Shown here: one piece after another, positions 17,135 to 23,737 of the stretch
Layout of the letters: each line of letters begins with the position of its first letter
How positions within the stretch are numbered: position 1 is the first letter of the stretch
Source: Euprymna scolopes
Taxonomy: Eukaryota > Mollusca > Cephalopoda > Sepiida > Sepiolidae
Length of the DNA stretch: 23,737 bases
Direction: 5' to 3'
Assembly: GCA_024364805.1 (NCBI GenBank)
Contig: CM044528.1
Span: 23,501,932-23,525,668 of the forward strand
The notes under the pieces: generated by a model
The model's input: the letters and a program-made list of their open reading frames with translations, nothing else
Database searches by the model: none
What the model was told of the DNA's origin: nothing
Translations under genes and position numbers: made by a program

Positions 17135-17500
17135 CAACTAATTTTATAGTTTTTAAATCTAGTCGCATTATTTGAGTTCTTCGGACTACTGTTCTCATCT
17201 TGAATGTCATTTTCAACACGTTTCGGTGTAACCTCCGACCTTCTTCAGGTGTATCTTGACAAACTTGGGAATGTTTCTTGATGAGCTTGGAAATTTAGAC
17301 AGAATTTTGAACTAAGCCTTTTATTTACTTCACAGAGGTAGCATGCTCTTGTTCTGTCAGCATTGACGGGATAGAGGTCAGAAGTAATTCGCAATTATAT
17401 TTTTCTGTCATTCACACTGAGAATTGAACCTTCAACTTTCGGGAGAACATCACGTTTTACAATTGATTTTTCCAAGTACTTTAACCACTGCGCTATGGGT
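17135..17500 (-). mobile_element. tRNA-headed SINE, about 366 bp
   Basis: On the minus strand the head reads GACCCATAGCGCAGTGGTTA then AAGTACTTGG. This is a canonical A box (TAGCGCAGTGGTTAAAG), followed about 65 nt later by a B box GGTTCAATTC (17430-17421). The body continues to a 3' domain CACCTGAAGAAGGTCGGAGG..CACCGAAACGTGTTGAAAATG. An imperfect target-site duplication (CCCTGTGCCGACAG at 17120-17133 and CCTTGTGCCAAGAG at 17501-17514) brackets it. It split a reverse-transcriptase fragment whose text (..RLRLLAQG) stops at the junction. Known cephalopod SINEs with a conserved central domain are one possible relative, not verified. Confidence 0.8.
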
Positions 17501-17705
17501 CCTTGTGCCAAGAGTCTTAATCTGTTTGTTCGTAAAGACAAACGTTCCCTGAAATTACTTAATCTATTTTTAATTTCTGAAATCTCACTAGCACCTGCTC
17601 CACCCCGTGTGCCAATGTTATCACCAAGGTAACAAAACCGCACTAACATTACCATTCAAATATATTTTCTCTACATCTGAATTCTCATCCATCTACCTTG
17701 TCTTA
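17501..17705 (-). mobile_element. LINE reverse-transcriptase fragment
   Basis: The minus strand reads VRFCYLGDNIGTRGGAGASE, then NRLSNFRERLSLRTNRLRLL, uninterrupted until the tRNA-SINE insertion. This matches the thumb region of the LINE family at 16025 and 19065. The 86-codon ORF here is thus a fusion of LINE remnant and SINE, not a gene. Confidence 0.85.
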
Positions 17706-17918
17706 GACGTTTTTGTGGTTAATGTAGAATGCTAATAGATTCCAACTAGGCTATTTTTAAGCAATCATGCACTGTAGTTAACAGCCAAGAAATGAAAAAT
17801 AAACGAAATATATTTCTAAACTAATCTTTGGCCAAATCTTTATCCTTTCCTTGTGAACTGCATCTGATACTTCAACTGTTCTACATCTAACACTCATCCA
17901 TTATTTCAATGTGACCAT

Positions 17919-18412
17919 TTAGTGGGGGGTGCCCTTTTCTCTTCCCTGCAACCTCTCTCCCACAGAAGAGACGTTGCGAGCCTATCTTTGTTTTATCATT
18001 ATTTCCATCATAGGTGCTCATCTGAGCTCACATCCCTCGTCCACCCTCGCCAATCTTTCACGAGAAACACCCGTCTGGCTGAAACTACTGTCAATAATTT
18101 TCCCCACTCTTTATCTGTGCCTAAATCCAAACGTAGATTCCATGAGCAAAGCTTCTTTCTTAGAACTGCACGCCAGTGGAACTCTTTGCCGCTTGCCTGT
18201 TTCCCACCTGACTACAACTTGGACGTCTTCAAGTCCAACATAAACAAACTCCTGACAAACCGCCCCCTTAAGTAAGACACTCTATCAAAACCCCCAATAC
18301 TAATGATTACTACAATACTATCTCATTGATTACTGTACACGCAATAACCCTTATCCCTGAGTGGCCTTCGGGCCTTGATAAGTCGTGAGCCCTATGTAAA
18401 AAAAAAAAAAAT
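17919..18412 (+). mobile_element. LINE 3' end (CR1/Jockey-like), C-terminus intact
   Basis: This 5'-truncated insertion has an undisrupted C-terminal frame ending in a stop at 18273-18275. It reads LSHRRDVASLSLFYHYFHHR, CSSELTSLV, RRFHEQSFFLRTARQWNSLP, then CFPPDYNLDVFKSNINKLLT and NRPLK. This is the usual C-terminal domain of CR1/Jockey-group non-LTR RTs. A ~125-bp 3' UTR with CTTGATAAGTCGTGAGCCCT and ATGT precedes poly(A). A short ACCAT duplication (17914-17918 and 18413-18417) flanks it. It is probably the youngest of the three LINE tails in the window. It lacks the endonuclease and the RT palm. Confidence 0.93.
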
Positions 18413-18510
18413 ACCATCAAAGTCCCTTGTTCTGTACACATCTCTCTATACTGTCCAGATTTAATCTTCCTCTGAGGTCATTTAATCTGTCTTCGACTCA
18501 CATTACACAT

Positions 18511-18691
18511 CTGTTCTTCAGATCAACGTGTAGTATCTGTTCTTCAGATGCTGCACTTCCATTTCTTGTTCTCTTTCGGTGGAGGATCAGTCCTTCACGA
18601 CTGAGACAATTTTTTATTTTTGTACCTTTTCTCCACGTTAAAAAAACGACCCTGGTGTCTAACTGACCCGTGGGGAGGCATAGTAAATAGG
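18511..18691 (+). mobile_element. U2 snRNA-headed SINE-like element, copy C
   Basis: It is flanked by a perfect 7-bp duplication TACACAT (18504-18510 and 18692-18698) and inserted into LINE sequence whose uninterrupted relative is seen at about 16200-16330. This defines the element as 181 bp. It starts CTGTTCTTCAGATCAACGTG then TAGTATCTGTTCTTCAGATG, matching U2 snRNA around its GTGTAGTATCTGTTCT. It continues GCTGCACTTCCATTTCTTGT, CAGTCCTTCACGACTGAGAC, TTTTTTATTTTTGT and ends GTGTCTAACTGACCCGTGGG, then GAGGCATAGTAAATAG. The middle ~35 bp seen in A and B (the GGGGAGCTG region) is missing, hence the shorter length. Confidence 0.92.
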
Positions 18692-19007
18692 TACACATTC
18701 ATCATATCATTGTAATATCGTTTCTCTCCATGCAACACATGTCCTCAACCTTCACAGGCAAGGTTTCATTTACATACATCATCCCTAGTGCTATCAGATC
18801 AGGCTGTCCAAAAATATTGGCTTCCTGATCAAAAATGCACCAAATATTGTTTTTTTTTTTTTTTCTTTCTTTCCAAAATTTAATTATGCTCTGCAAAGCC
18901 AAAAACAATTTCCTTTACAAAACACGCAAACTAAACACCGTGAATAAATATTTGAAGACATAATGAATTTAAAGCATAAAAACTTTTACCAAAATGAACA
19001 GATTCTG

Positions 19008-19060
19008 TATTAAATAACCTGAAAAAGGGTTGATATGCCGTAAAACAAAACAACCAAACT
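19008..19060 (+). mobile_element. 5'-truncated (AACC)n-tailed SINE, copy 3
   Basis: ATTAAATAACCTGAAAAAGG then GTTGATATGCCGTAAAACAA and AACAACCAAAC match the 3' ~50 bp of the SINEs at 6688 and 14527, here in plus orientation. Confidence 0.85.
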
Positions 19061-19064
19061 ATAC

Positions 19065-19500
19065 ATATTTCATACACGCCTGATACTCTTCCTTTAGTCA
19101 AGAGTGGTAATACTCTGCTAGTTAGTAATGACTAGGGCTGTGACAACAGAATATTCTTTTCATTCTTTTAACTCTTTAAGGGTATATATCCGACACAGAC
19201 ACACTTAATCAACCGAGAACCACATCCGTTTATATAAAAACATATAAGATATTAACGGATTTATACTCAAGAGTCAAAACAATGAAAAGAATATGCTGTT
19301 GTCACAGCTCTAGCAATGACGTAGGTTTAAGGAACTCATGTCACCAACTCTTAACTCTTGCAATCTCCTCCTCCCCGTACTCTAATGACATCACTGAGGT
19401 AATAAAACTCCTGAACAACCCCAATAGCCTCGCCATTCAAATATCTCCACATCTGAGTTCTCATCCCTCTCTATTGTCTTAGACTTTTAGAATAGAAACT
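19065..19500 (-). mobile_element. LINE reverse-transcriptase fragment split by a hAT MITE
   Basis: CTGATACTCTTCCTTTAGTC, then AGAGTGGTAATACTCTGCTA, then GTTAGTAATG corresponds to 16848-16895 of the other LINE piece. After the MITE it resumes with GTAATAAAACTCCTGAACAA..CATTCAAATATCTCCACATC, the YLG-region counterpart of 17630-17680. It is antisense and decayed. Confidence 0.75.
19133..19312. mobile_element. hAT-type MITE, 180 bp, with 8-bp target duplication
   Basis: The terminal inverted repeats are about 48 bp: TAGGGCTGTGACAACAGAAT.. at the left and, from the right end, TAGAGCTGTGACAACAGCAT.., both continuing ATTCTTTTCATT.TTTT.ACTCTT.AG. Flanks are GTAATGAC (19125-19132) and GCAATGAC (19313-19320), an 8-bp duplication with one mismatch, as hAT elements make. 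It has no coding capacity. A 66-codon ORF crossing its right end is chance. Confidence 0.95.
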
Positions 19501-19616
19501 GATTATCGTCTCTCAACCTACTGGTATTTCCACTGAACTTCTTGTGTAGCCAATGCTTTAATTTTGCTTCAAATAATATTAGGAAATGATTTCCAACTGT
19601 AATTACCACATGATAA

Positions 19617-19895
19617 TCTGTATTATATTTCTCTTCATCTGTCTGTTCGTTACACTTTTTCTTGGAAACTACTGGGCTGATCTATCTGAAATTTTGTATG
19701 AACCTTTGTTATGATAAGGTGAAGTGAACCAAGTATTATGGTATCCGTCCGATAGTTAGGGATTTATAGGGATTAGTATTTAATGGAAAAATAAGCACAA
19801 TTTTAACCATATTCAACCATCGTAATGGCATAAAGAACTCATTTTAAATCAACAGGCTATAACTTTTGTCCGTTTTTAACGGGCTAAAAATCTAG
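19617..19895 (+). mobile_element. Complete small non-autonomous Helitron (279 bp)
   Basis: All boundary signals are present: A|TC at 19616-19618 (TCTGTATTATATTTCTCTTC), a 3' hairpin CCGTTTTTAACGG (19870-19882), and CTAG|T at 19892-19896. Internal text TCTGTCTGTTCGTTACAC..GGAAACTACTGGGCTGATCT and GAAATTTTGTATGAAC is typical of invertebrate Helitrons. It encodes nothing. Confidence 0.88.
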
Positions 19896-19938
19896 TAATC
19901 TAAATGATACAAAACTGTTGTATTTATCTATTTATTTG

Positions 19939-20345
19939 TCTACTATTATATAAAAGGAACTTTGTGTGAGTTCATTCCCTATGGACTTGAAAACAGCTGG
20001 ACCAATGTTTTATGAAATTTCACACAAAGGTACTGTATGTGCCTGGTAGTTTTCCTAGATCAGTTTCGCATAAGAATGTCTTTGATAAGTATCGAAATTA
20101 TCCGACCAAAGAAGGGACAAGCAATTTCCACCAAAGTTAATACCTGACAAAACCCAACATCACAAGTGCATTTGAGAAGTTTATGAAATTTCACGCAAAG
20201 GTACTGTATGTGCCTGGCAGTGTTCTTAGATAGGTTTTGTACAGGAATGTCTTTGATAAGTATCGAAAATCGAAATAATCTGATGAAAGAAACAACACGC
20301 GATTTTGACCAAAGTTAACACCTTATACAACCTAACATCAACTTC
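19939..20345 (+). mobile_element. Helitron-like element with an internal tandem duplication
   Basis: It starts TCTACTATTATATAAAAGGA then ACTTTGTGTGAG, the same 5' end as at 1544 and 6582. Two units of about 165 bp follow (about 20006-20172 and 20173-20340). Both hold TTTATGAAATTTCAC.CAAAG, GTACTGTATGTGCCTGG.AG, TGTCTTTGATAAGTATCGAA and ACCAAAGTTAA.ACC. No CTAG end was found, so the 3' boundary is set where the repeat stops. Confidence 0.75.
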
Positions 20346-20435
20346 TATAGACAGTTTATTACTTATGACATTAATTTGCATATGAAGACAATTACAAATG
20401 GGAAAGCACAGCACAGTCTTTTTTTTTTTTGAAAA

Positions 20436-20440
<5 letters not shown>

Positions 20441-20482
<42 letters not shown>
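20441..20482. repeat. (GA)n microsatellite
   Basis: About 21 GA repeats. On the minus strand it generates a serine-leucine run in a spurious ORF. Confidence 0.97.
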
Positions 20483-20487
<5 letters not shown>

Positions 20488-20885
20488 AAAACGGTCGGTG
20501 AAGTTGACAAGAAGGAGTTTGGACATATATTTATTATTATTTTTAAATCATAGTTTCATTCAAGCAGAACATCATCTGCATACAAGAATGCTCAGTGCTG
20601 GCCCTTGGTGACGGTGTCCATGGCAAGAATGCAAGCCAACAACCCAGAGCATCTTTCTGATGTCAATGTGTCAGACACGCATGGGCATGTCTACAAAGTT
20701 CCTGCATTCAGAAAACATTTTGTTTTTCACATTCAGAATCGTTGAAGCATGAAACTGCCCATGTCAGTTTTAGACGACGCCGAGACATCATTTCGTTTAA
20801 AATCCTCATGTTTCCTAGAATTTGTCAAGACTACACCTGGTGCCCCCTCCTCCTTTCCTTCATTTAAATGCACACATGTACATTA
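20483..20885. other. Unassigned; possible short RT remnant on the minus strand
   Basis: On the minus strand at about 20565-20594 the sequence encodes AFLYADDVLLE, like motif C of a reverse transcriptase, but no other RT motif could be read around it. Otherwise nothing was recognised. Confidence 0.3.
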
Positions 20886-21580
20886 TCTATAATATGAAAG
20901 CGAAAATGTGTGTGTGTTTGTGTGTGTGCATTTTTTATGTATGTCCGCCAATGGCGTTTTTTTTGGGGGGGGGAGGGGTTACTGTTTCTTAGAACTTTTT
21001 ATATGCTACCTAGATTGTAATATCTACAATTCACGAAACGAGGTTGTGTGTATCTTTTATTTGGGTGACTTTTACACGCTATTTTCGCGATAATTTTTAA
21101 ATCTCCATGTGTTTATTTGGCTTTTCCGTATATAAGCGAAACTGAACCCGTAGCAAAACCAAGCTCTGTGACACTCATGCCCAGAGGTCCAGAAAAGCAA
21201 AGGTTTGATCAATGCGGGGGAAACCCCTTATATCGGACAATTGCTATTCATTTGGACACTCCCCTTGTTATGAGGAGCTGGTTTTCCCCCAACATCTTGG
21301 GGAAACTGGCTTGCAGCAAAAGTTAAGTGCATCATTTCATTCCCCTATGCTGTGATATTTGACCTCATTAAATTTACGCACCTCACACTTAACTTTTTAA
21401 TCGTTAAATTAAAACACTTTTCACTTCCTGTCCCATCATGGTCGAGCAGTAAGATGTCGGGGTTTTTTTTTCACTTTCACTTTCTTGTCAAGGCCTCGTG
21501 TTCGAGCCTAACTGCCTACCAAAACTTTTTTTTTCTTATACACCGACAAACACCCGGGCGACGCTGGGCACACCCGCTAG
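20886..21580 (+). mobile_element. Non-autonomous Helitron H1 of a tandem set
   Basis: It begins A|TCTATAATATGAAAGCGAAA and ends with the hairpin CCCGGGCGACGCTGGG then CACACCCGCTAG (CTAG at 21577-21580), followed by T. Internal features are a (TG)n stretch, the block GGTTTGATCAATGCGGGGGA..CATTTGGACACT shared with H2, a hairpin TTTCCCCCAACATCTTGGGG, and a tRNA-like segment at 21435-21505. No Rep or helicase is encoded. Confidence 0.88.
21435..21510 (+). other. tRNA-like segment with A and B box matches
   Basis: TGGTCGAGCAGTAAGATG fits a pol III A box and GTGTTCGAGCC (about 21496-21506) fits a B box, about 55 bp apart. Poly(T) follows soon after. The middle is T/C-rich and cannot fold as a full tRNA. 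It lies inside Helitron H1. Confidence 0.4.
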
Positions 21581-22280
21581 TCTAATATATAAAAGGCAAA
21601 ATGGGCGCGAGTGTTTGTGTATGTTCATGAAAGGTTCGTTTAGTTGGGGCTTCTCGCGTCAGTTAGATTCTGGGAGAAGTTTAATTTATACGTAATATCT
21701 CAGATTTGCAAACGGACATCGTTTCTATCTTTATTTTGATTGAGTTTTAAAAATTCCCTCGTTTCCAGTGTTTGTTTGTCTTTCTCATATAAATAAAGCA
21801 AAACTAATCGAAGAAAAGGCATCCACCTGGCCTTCCTGGCCAGGACATTTTGAAGTCAATTAGGTTTGATCAATGTGGGGGAAATCCTTCATATCAGACA
21901 ATTGCTATTCATTTGGACACTGCCAGAGTTCCTCCTTTTTTTTTTGTTTTCCCCAACATCGTGGGGAAACAAATAAATAAAATGGCAGAAAGTGAGAAGC
22001 TTAACTGGCTTCCAGCCAGACGTTCAGGTCTGTGCCTGCGTGATTCTTAACTTACCTACCAACTCATTCATTTTGCTATCCGCTATGGCGTAATGGTTAG
22101 CGAGAAAGATCTCTCTCTCTCTTTCTCTAGTTTTTTTTTTTATTTTCGTCGTTCGTCACTTAATTACCAACTCTTTTTTTTTTCACGTTCTTTTCTCCTT
22201 CGCACTATGGCTTCCAGCCTTTTTTTTTAATTTTTATTAACACCTACAAACATCCAGGCAATGAAGGGCATCCTCGTTAG
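21581..22280 (+). mobile_element. Non-autonomous Helitron H2, directly abutting H1
   Basis: The TCTAATATATAAAAGGCAAA start follows the CTAG of H1 with no spacer. The 3' end CATCCAGGCAATGAAGGGCA then TCCTCGTTAG aligns to the hairpin end of H1 and H3 but has lost its stem and reads TTAG. It shares the GGTTTGATCAATG(T/C)GGGGGAAA block (21862) and hairpin GTTTTCCCCAACATCGTGGG with H1. It carries an A-box-like TGGCGTAATGGTTAGCG near 22086 followed by a (TC)n run. Confidence 0.85.
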
Positions 22281-22292
22281 TCATAGATATAA

Positions 22293-22837
22293 TCTATAAA
22301 TATAAAAGCGAAAATGTATGTATGTATGTATGTATGTATGTTCGCTTTTCCTCGATGTCCACGAAAGGCTTCTTTCAAACAAGCGCTTGCTTGCTTCACA
22401 ACTTTTTAAAACTTTTTATATCATCTATAAATTGTAATATCTACGAATTATCCACGGAGCTCGCCTCTCTATTTAATTTTATTCACTTTCAAACCTTAAT
22501 TATTCCACATTTCCCGCATCGGCACGCGTTACATTCGCTTTTCGGTATGAAAAAAGCGAAACTCGACTCTAATCACAGGCCGAAAGCCAGTTTGTTCAAT
22601 GTCGACTTTGTCATATCGAGACGAGGGAGCAGGTTTTTAAAAACAAACAAACCCATTTATTCAAAACTGTTCCGCACAAAATAACTGCTGGATACCTATC
22701 GCCGTCACGTCAATCAAAAATGCGCACCTGTTTTTTTAAAAACACTTTACTATTTTCCAACTGCGCGTCGTCAACGCTTTGGCTTTTTTTCACATACCTC
22801 GAAAAACACCCGGGCAACGCCGGGTACCCCTCGCTAG
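22293..22837 (+). mobile_element. Non-autonomous Helitron H3
   Basis: It starts A|TCTATAAATATAAAAGCGAA then AATG(TATG)n. It ends with a perfect 6-bp stem ACCCGG..CCGGGT (loop GCAACG) and CCCCTCGCTAG, with T after CTAG (22834-22837). The 120-codon ORF at 22322-22684 is open by chance: it starts in the (TATG)n repeat and has no protein signature. Confidence 0.88.
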
Positions 22838-22984
22838 TAAATATATATAAAGGGCAAGTATCTGTGTGTGTGTACGTCCATTAAAAACTTCTGTCATCCG
22901 CATCGAAGTGCCATGAATGTTGTACTGTTAGAAAGAGCAACCTCTCCGACACATAATGCCAAAAAATTAGAAAAATTTGCCAAT
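22838..22984 (+). mobile_element. Helitron H4, 5' part, cut by a LINE
   Basis: ATATATATAAAGGGCAAGTA then TCTGTGTGTGTGTACGTCC resembles the 5' ends of H1-H3 and again follows the previous CTAG directly. The TC start is lost. The poly(T) of the antisense LINE at 22985 interrupts it. Confidence 0.55.
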
Positions 22985-23530
22985 TATTTCTTTTTTCTTT
23001 TTTTTTTTACATAAGAGTCACCACTTATCAAGGTCCAGAGGCCACTCGAGGATACAGGTTAAAGAATCTACAGTAGTCAATGAGACAATATTATAGGAAC
23101 CGTTAGTAGCGGAAATTTGGTAAGATGGATGACTTAAAGAGAACGGCTCATCATCTCTTACAAGGCTACAAAGTCTATTTTGAACTCTGTCAAGGCAGGA
23201 TAAGTCTTTCTAGCAGCTCCTGCCCAGATGTGGCAACAGTACTCCATCCTTGGACGTATCTGGCCCTTATATAGGTAGAGAATTGCATCAGCAGTGAGAT
23301 ATCTACTGGATCAATAAAAGGACTCCACTGTTCTACCAGCAACCTTAGCAACAGATTTTATGTACGTGTTCAATTTCAGATCAGAAGTAAAGGTCAAGCC
23401 CAGAAGCTTGTCAAGACAGGGAGTCTTCCCAAGACGAGAGCCACTCAATTCAATTTATGCCAGATGGGGATCAGAGCATTGATGATGTAAAGATATGTAG
23501 AAATGTTGTTTTGTTTGAAAGGGAGTCAGG
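22985..23530 (-). mobile_element. LINE 3' part (CR1/Jockey-like) with an internal deletion
   Basis: On the minus strand it reads GLTFTSDLKLNTYIKSVAKV, AGRTVESFY (then one stop), SSRYLTADAILYLYKGQIRP, RMEYCCHIWAGAARK and, one frame over, LDRVQNRLCSLVRDDEP. It then jumps straight to the last codons and 3' UTR shared with 8660-8800 and 18265-18400. A deletion therefore joined the RT thumb to the C-terminal end, apparently at a shared GATGAGCCGTTC. The poly(A) appears as poly(T) at 22991-23010. Confidence 0.9.
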
Positions 23531-23737
23531 TAAAAACCTTGCTTTCAGTGCTGTTTGTAAATCACGCAGGTGCAAACGGCCCTTTCATTCTTTTGTTTTA
23601 AAAAGCTAAATTTGCAGAGTCATAATATCTGTGTCATCGTGGTCCAATCGATAACGTGTTTTCTTACAAACTTCACTTTTGCAAGTTCACTTCTGTCTGT
23701 TTTTTTTTCGTATGTCCACTAAAGGTTTTTTTTTGCT
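23531..23737. other. Right edge, possible Helitron piece with tRNA-like A box
   Basis: GTGGTCCAATCGATAACGTG (about 23640) resembles a tRNA-Arg-type A-box region, and CGTATGTCCACTAAAGG near the end resembles the 5' internal text of H1-H4. The window ends before any boundary. Confidence 0.35.

Larger units (their letters stand above)
17815..18790 (-). mobile_element. LINE fragment interrupted by two younger insertions
   Basis: Host pieces lie at about 17815-17918, 18413-18503 and 18699-18790. Together they follow the order of 16025-16400 (TTTGGCCAAATCTTTATC, CATTATTTCAATGTGACCAT, ACCATCAAAGTCCC, CATGCAACACATGTCCTCAA). On the minus strand the last piece reads NETLPVKVEDMCCMERNDIT, the GSETWPVKVEDM region of the same LINE. 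The gaps are filled by a LINE 3' end (17919-18412) and a U2-headed SINE (18511-18691), which are therefore younger. Confidence 0.85.

Noticed and set aside
17415-17503. A functional tRNA gene
   Set aside because: The A and B boxes are good, but the arms cannot form a full cloverleaf and the sequence continues into a SINE body bracketed by a duplication.
20226-20510. 94-codon minus-strand ORF with a Ser-Leu run
   Set aside because: The run is the (GA)n microsatellite read in reverse; the rest is Helitron-like repeat.
22322-22684. 120-codon plus-strand ORF
   Set aside because: It starts in a (TATG)n microsatellite and runs through non-coding Helitron H3, with no domain or family resemblance.

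Overview
This window looks like intronic DNA from a large, repeat-rich, AT-rich animal genome. The evidence is a spliceosomal exon with textbook splice sites, retroposons with target-site duplications, LINE remnants, Helitrons, MITEs, U2 and 5S RNA-derived sequences, long poly(A/T) runs and a 280-bp assembly gap. The repeat mix resembles lophotrochozoans, possibly a mollusc such as a cephalopod. That assignment is inference; no single sequence proves it.

Only one well-supported piece of host gene was found: a 194-bp exon on the minus strand at 15687-15880. It encodes a Ser/Arg-rich peptide that resembles the N-terminal region of RNF38/RNF44-type E3 ubiquitin ligases. Much of the rest is probably intron of that gene. 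A 46-codon ORF at 7864-8004 and a short coding-looking stretch near 14330-14476 are weaker candidates.

Layout. 1-1543: a 28-bp minisatellite, then diverged ~100-bp repeats. 1544-3386: Helitron-like 5' end broken by a 5'-truncated LINE. 3387-3713: dimeric ~37-bp minisatellite. 4169-6582: Helitron ends and an internally deleted mariner. 6688-8853: (AACC)n-tailed SINE, 5S rRNA-like copy, U2-headed SINE, LINE tail. 9062-10956: perfect 55-bp palindrome, 508-bp-spaced duplication, hAT-like end, gap, tandem repeat and fold-back element. 11829-15500: Helitron end, second U2-headed SINE, a repeat present in both orientations, second (AACC)n SINE, LINE fragment. 15687-15880: host exon. 16025-19500: one LINE family in antisense pieces, split by a tRNA-headed SINE, a second LINE, a third U2-headed SINE and a hAT MITE. 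19617-22980: small Helitrons, several head to tail. 22985-23530: another LINE end.

The most interesting signal is a recurrent ~180-230 bp retroposon whose 5' head matches the 5' part of U2 snRNA, joined to a shared non-U2 body. There are three copies, one with a clean 7-bp target-site duplication. This fits a U2 snRNA-headed SINE family, a rare class. Also notable are the tandem Helitrons carrying a shared hairpin and tRNA-like boxes, and an apparent SINE/LINE tail partnership.
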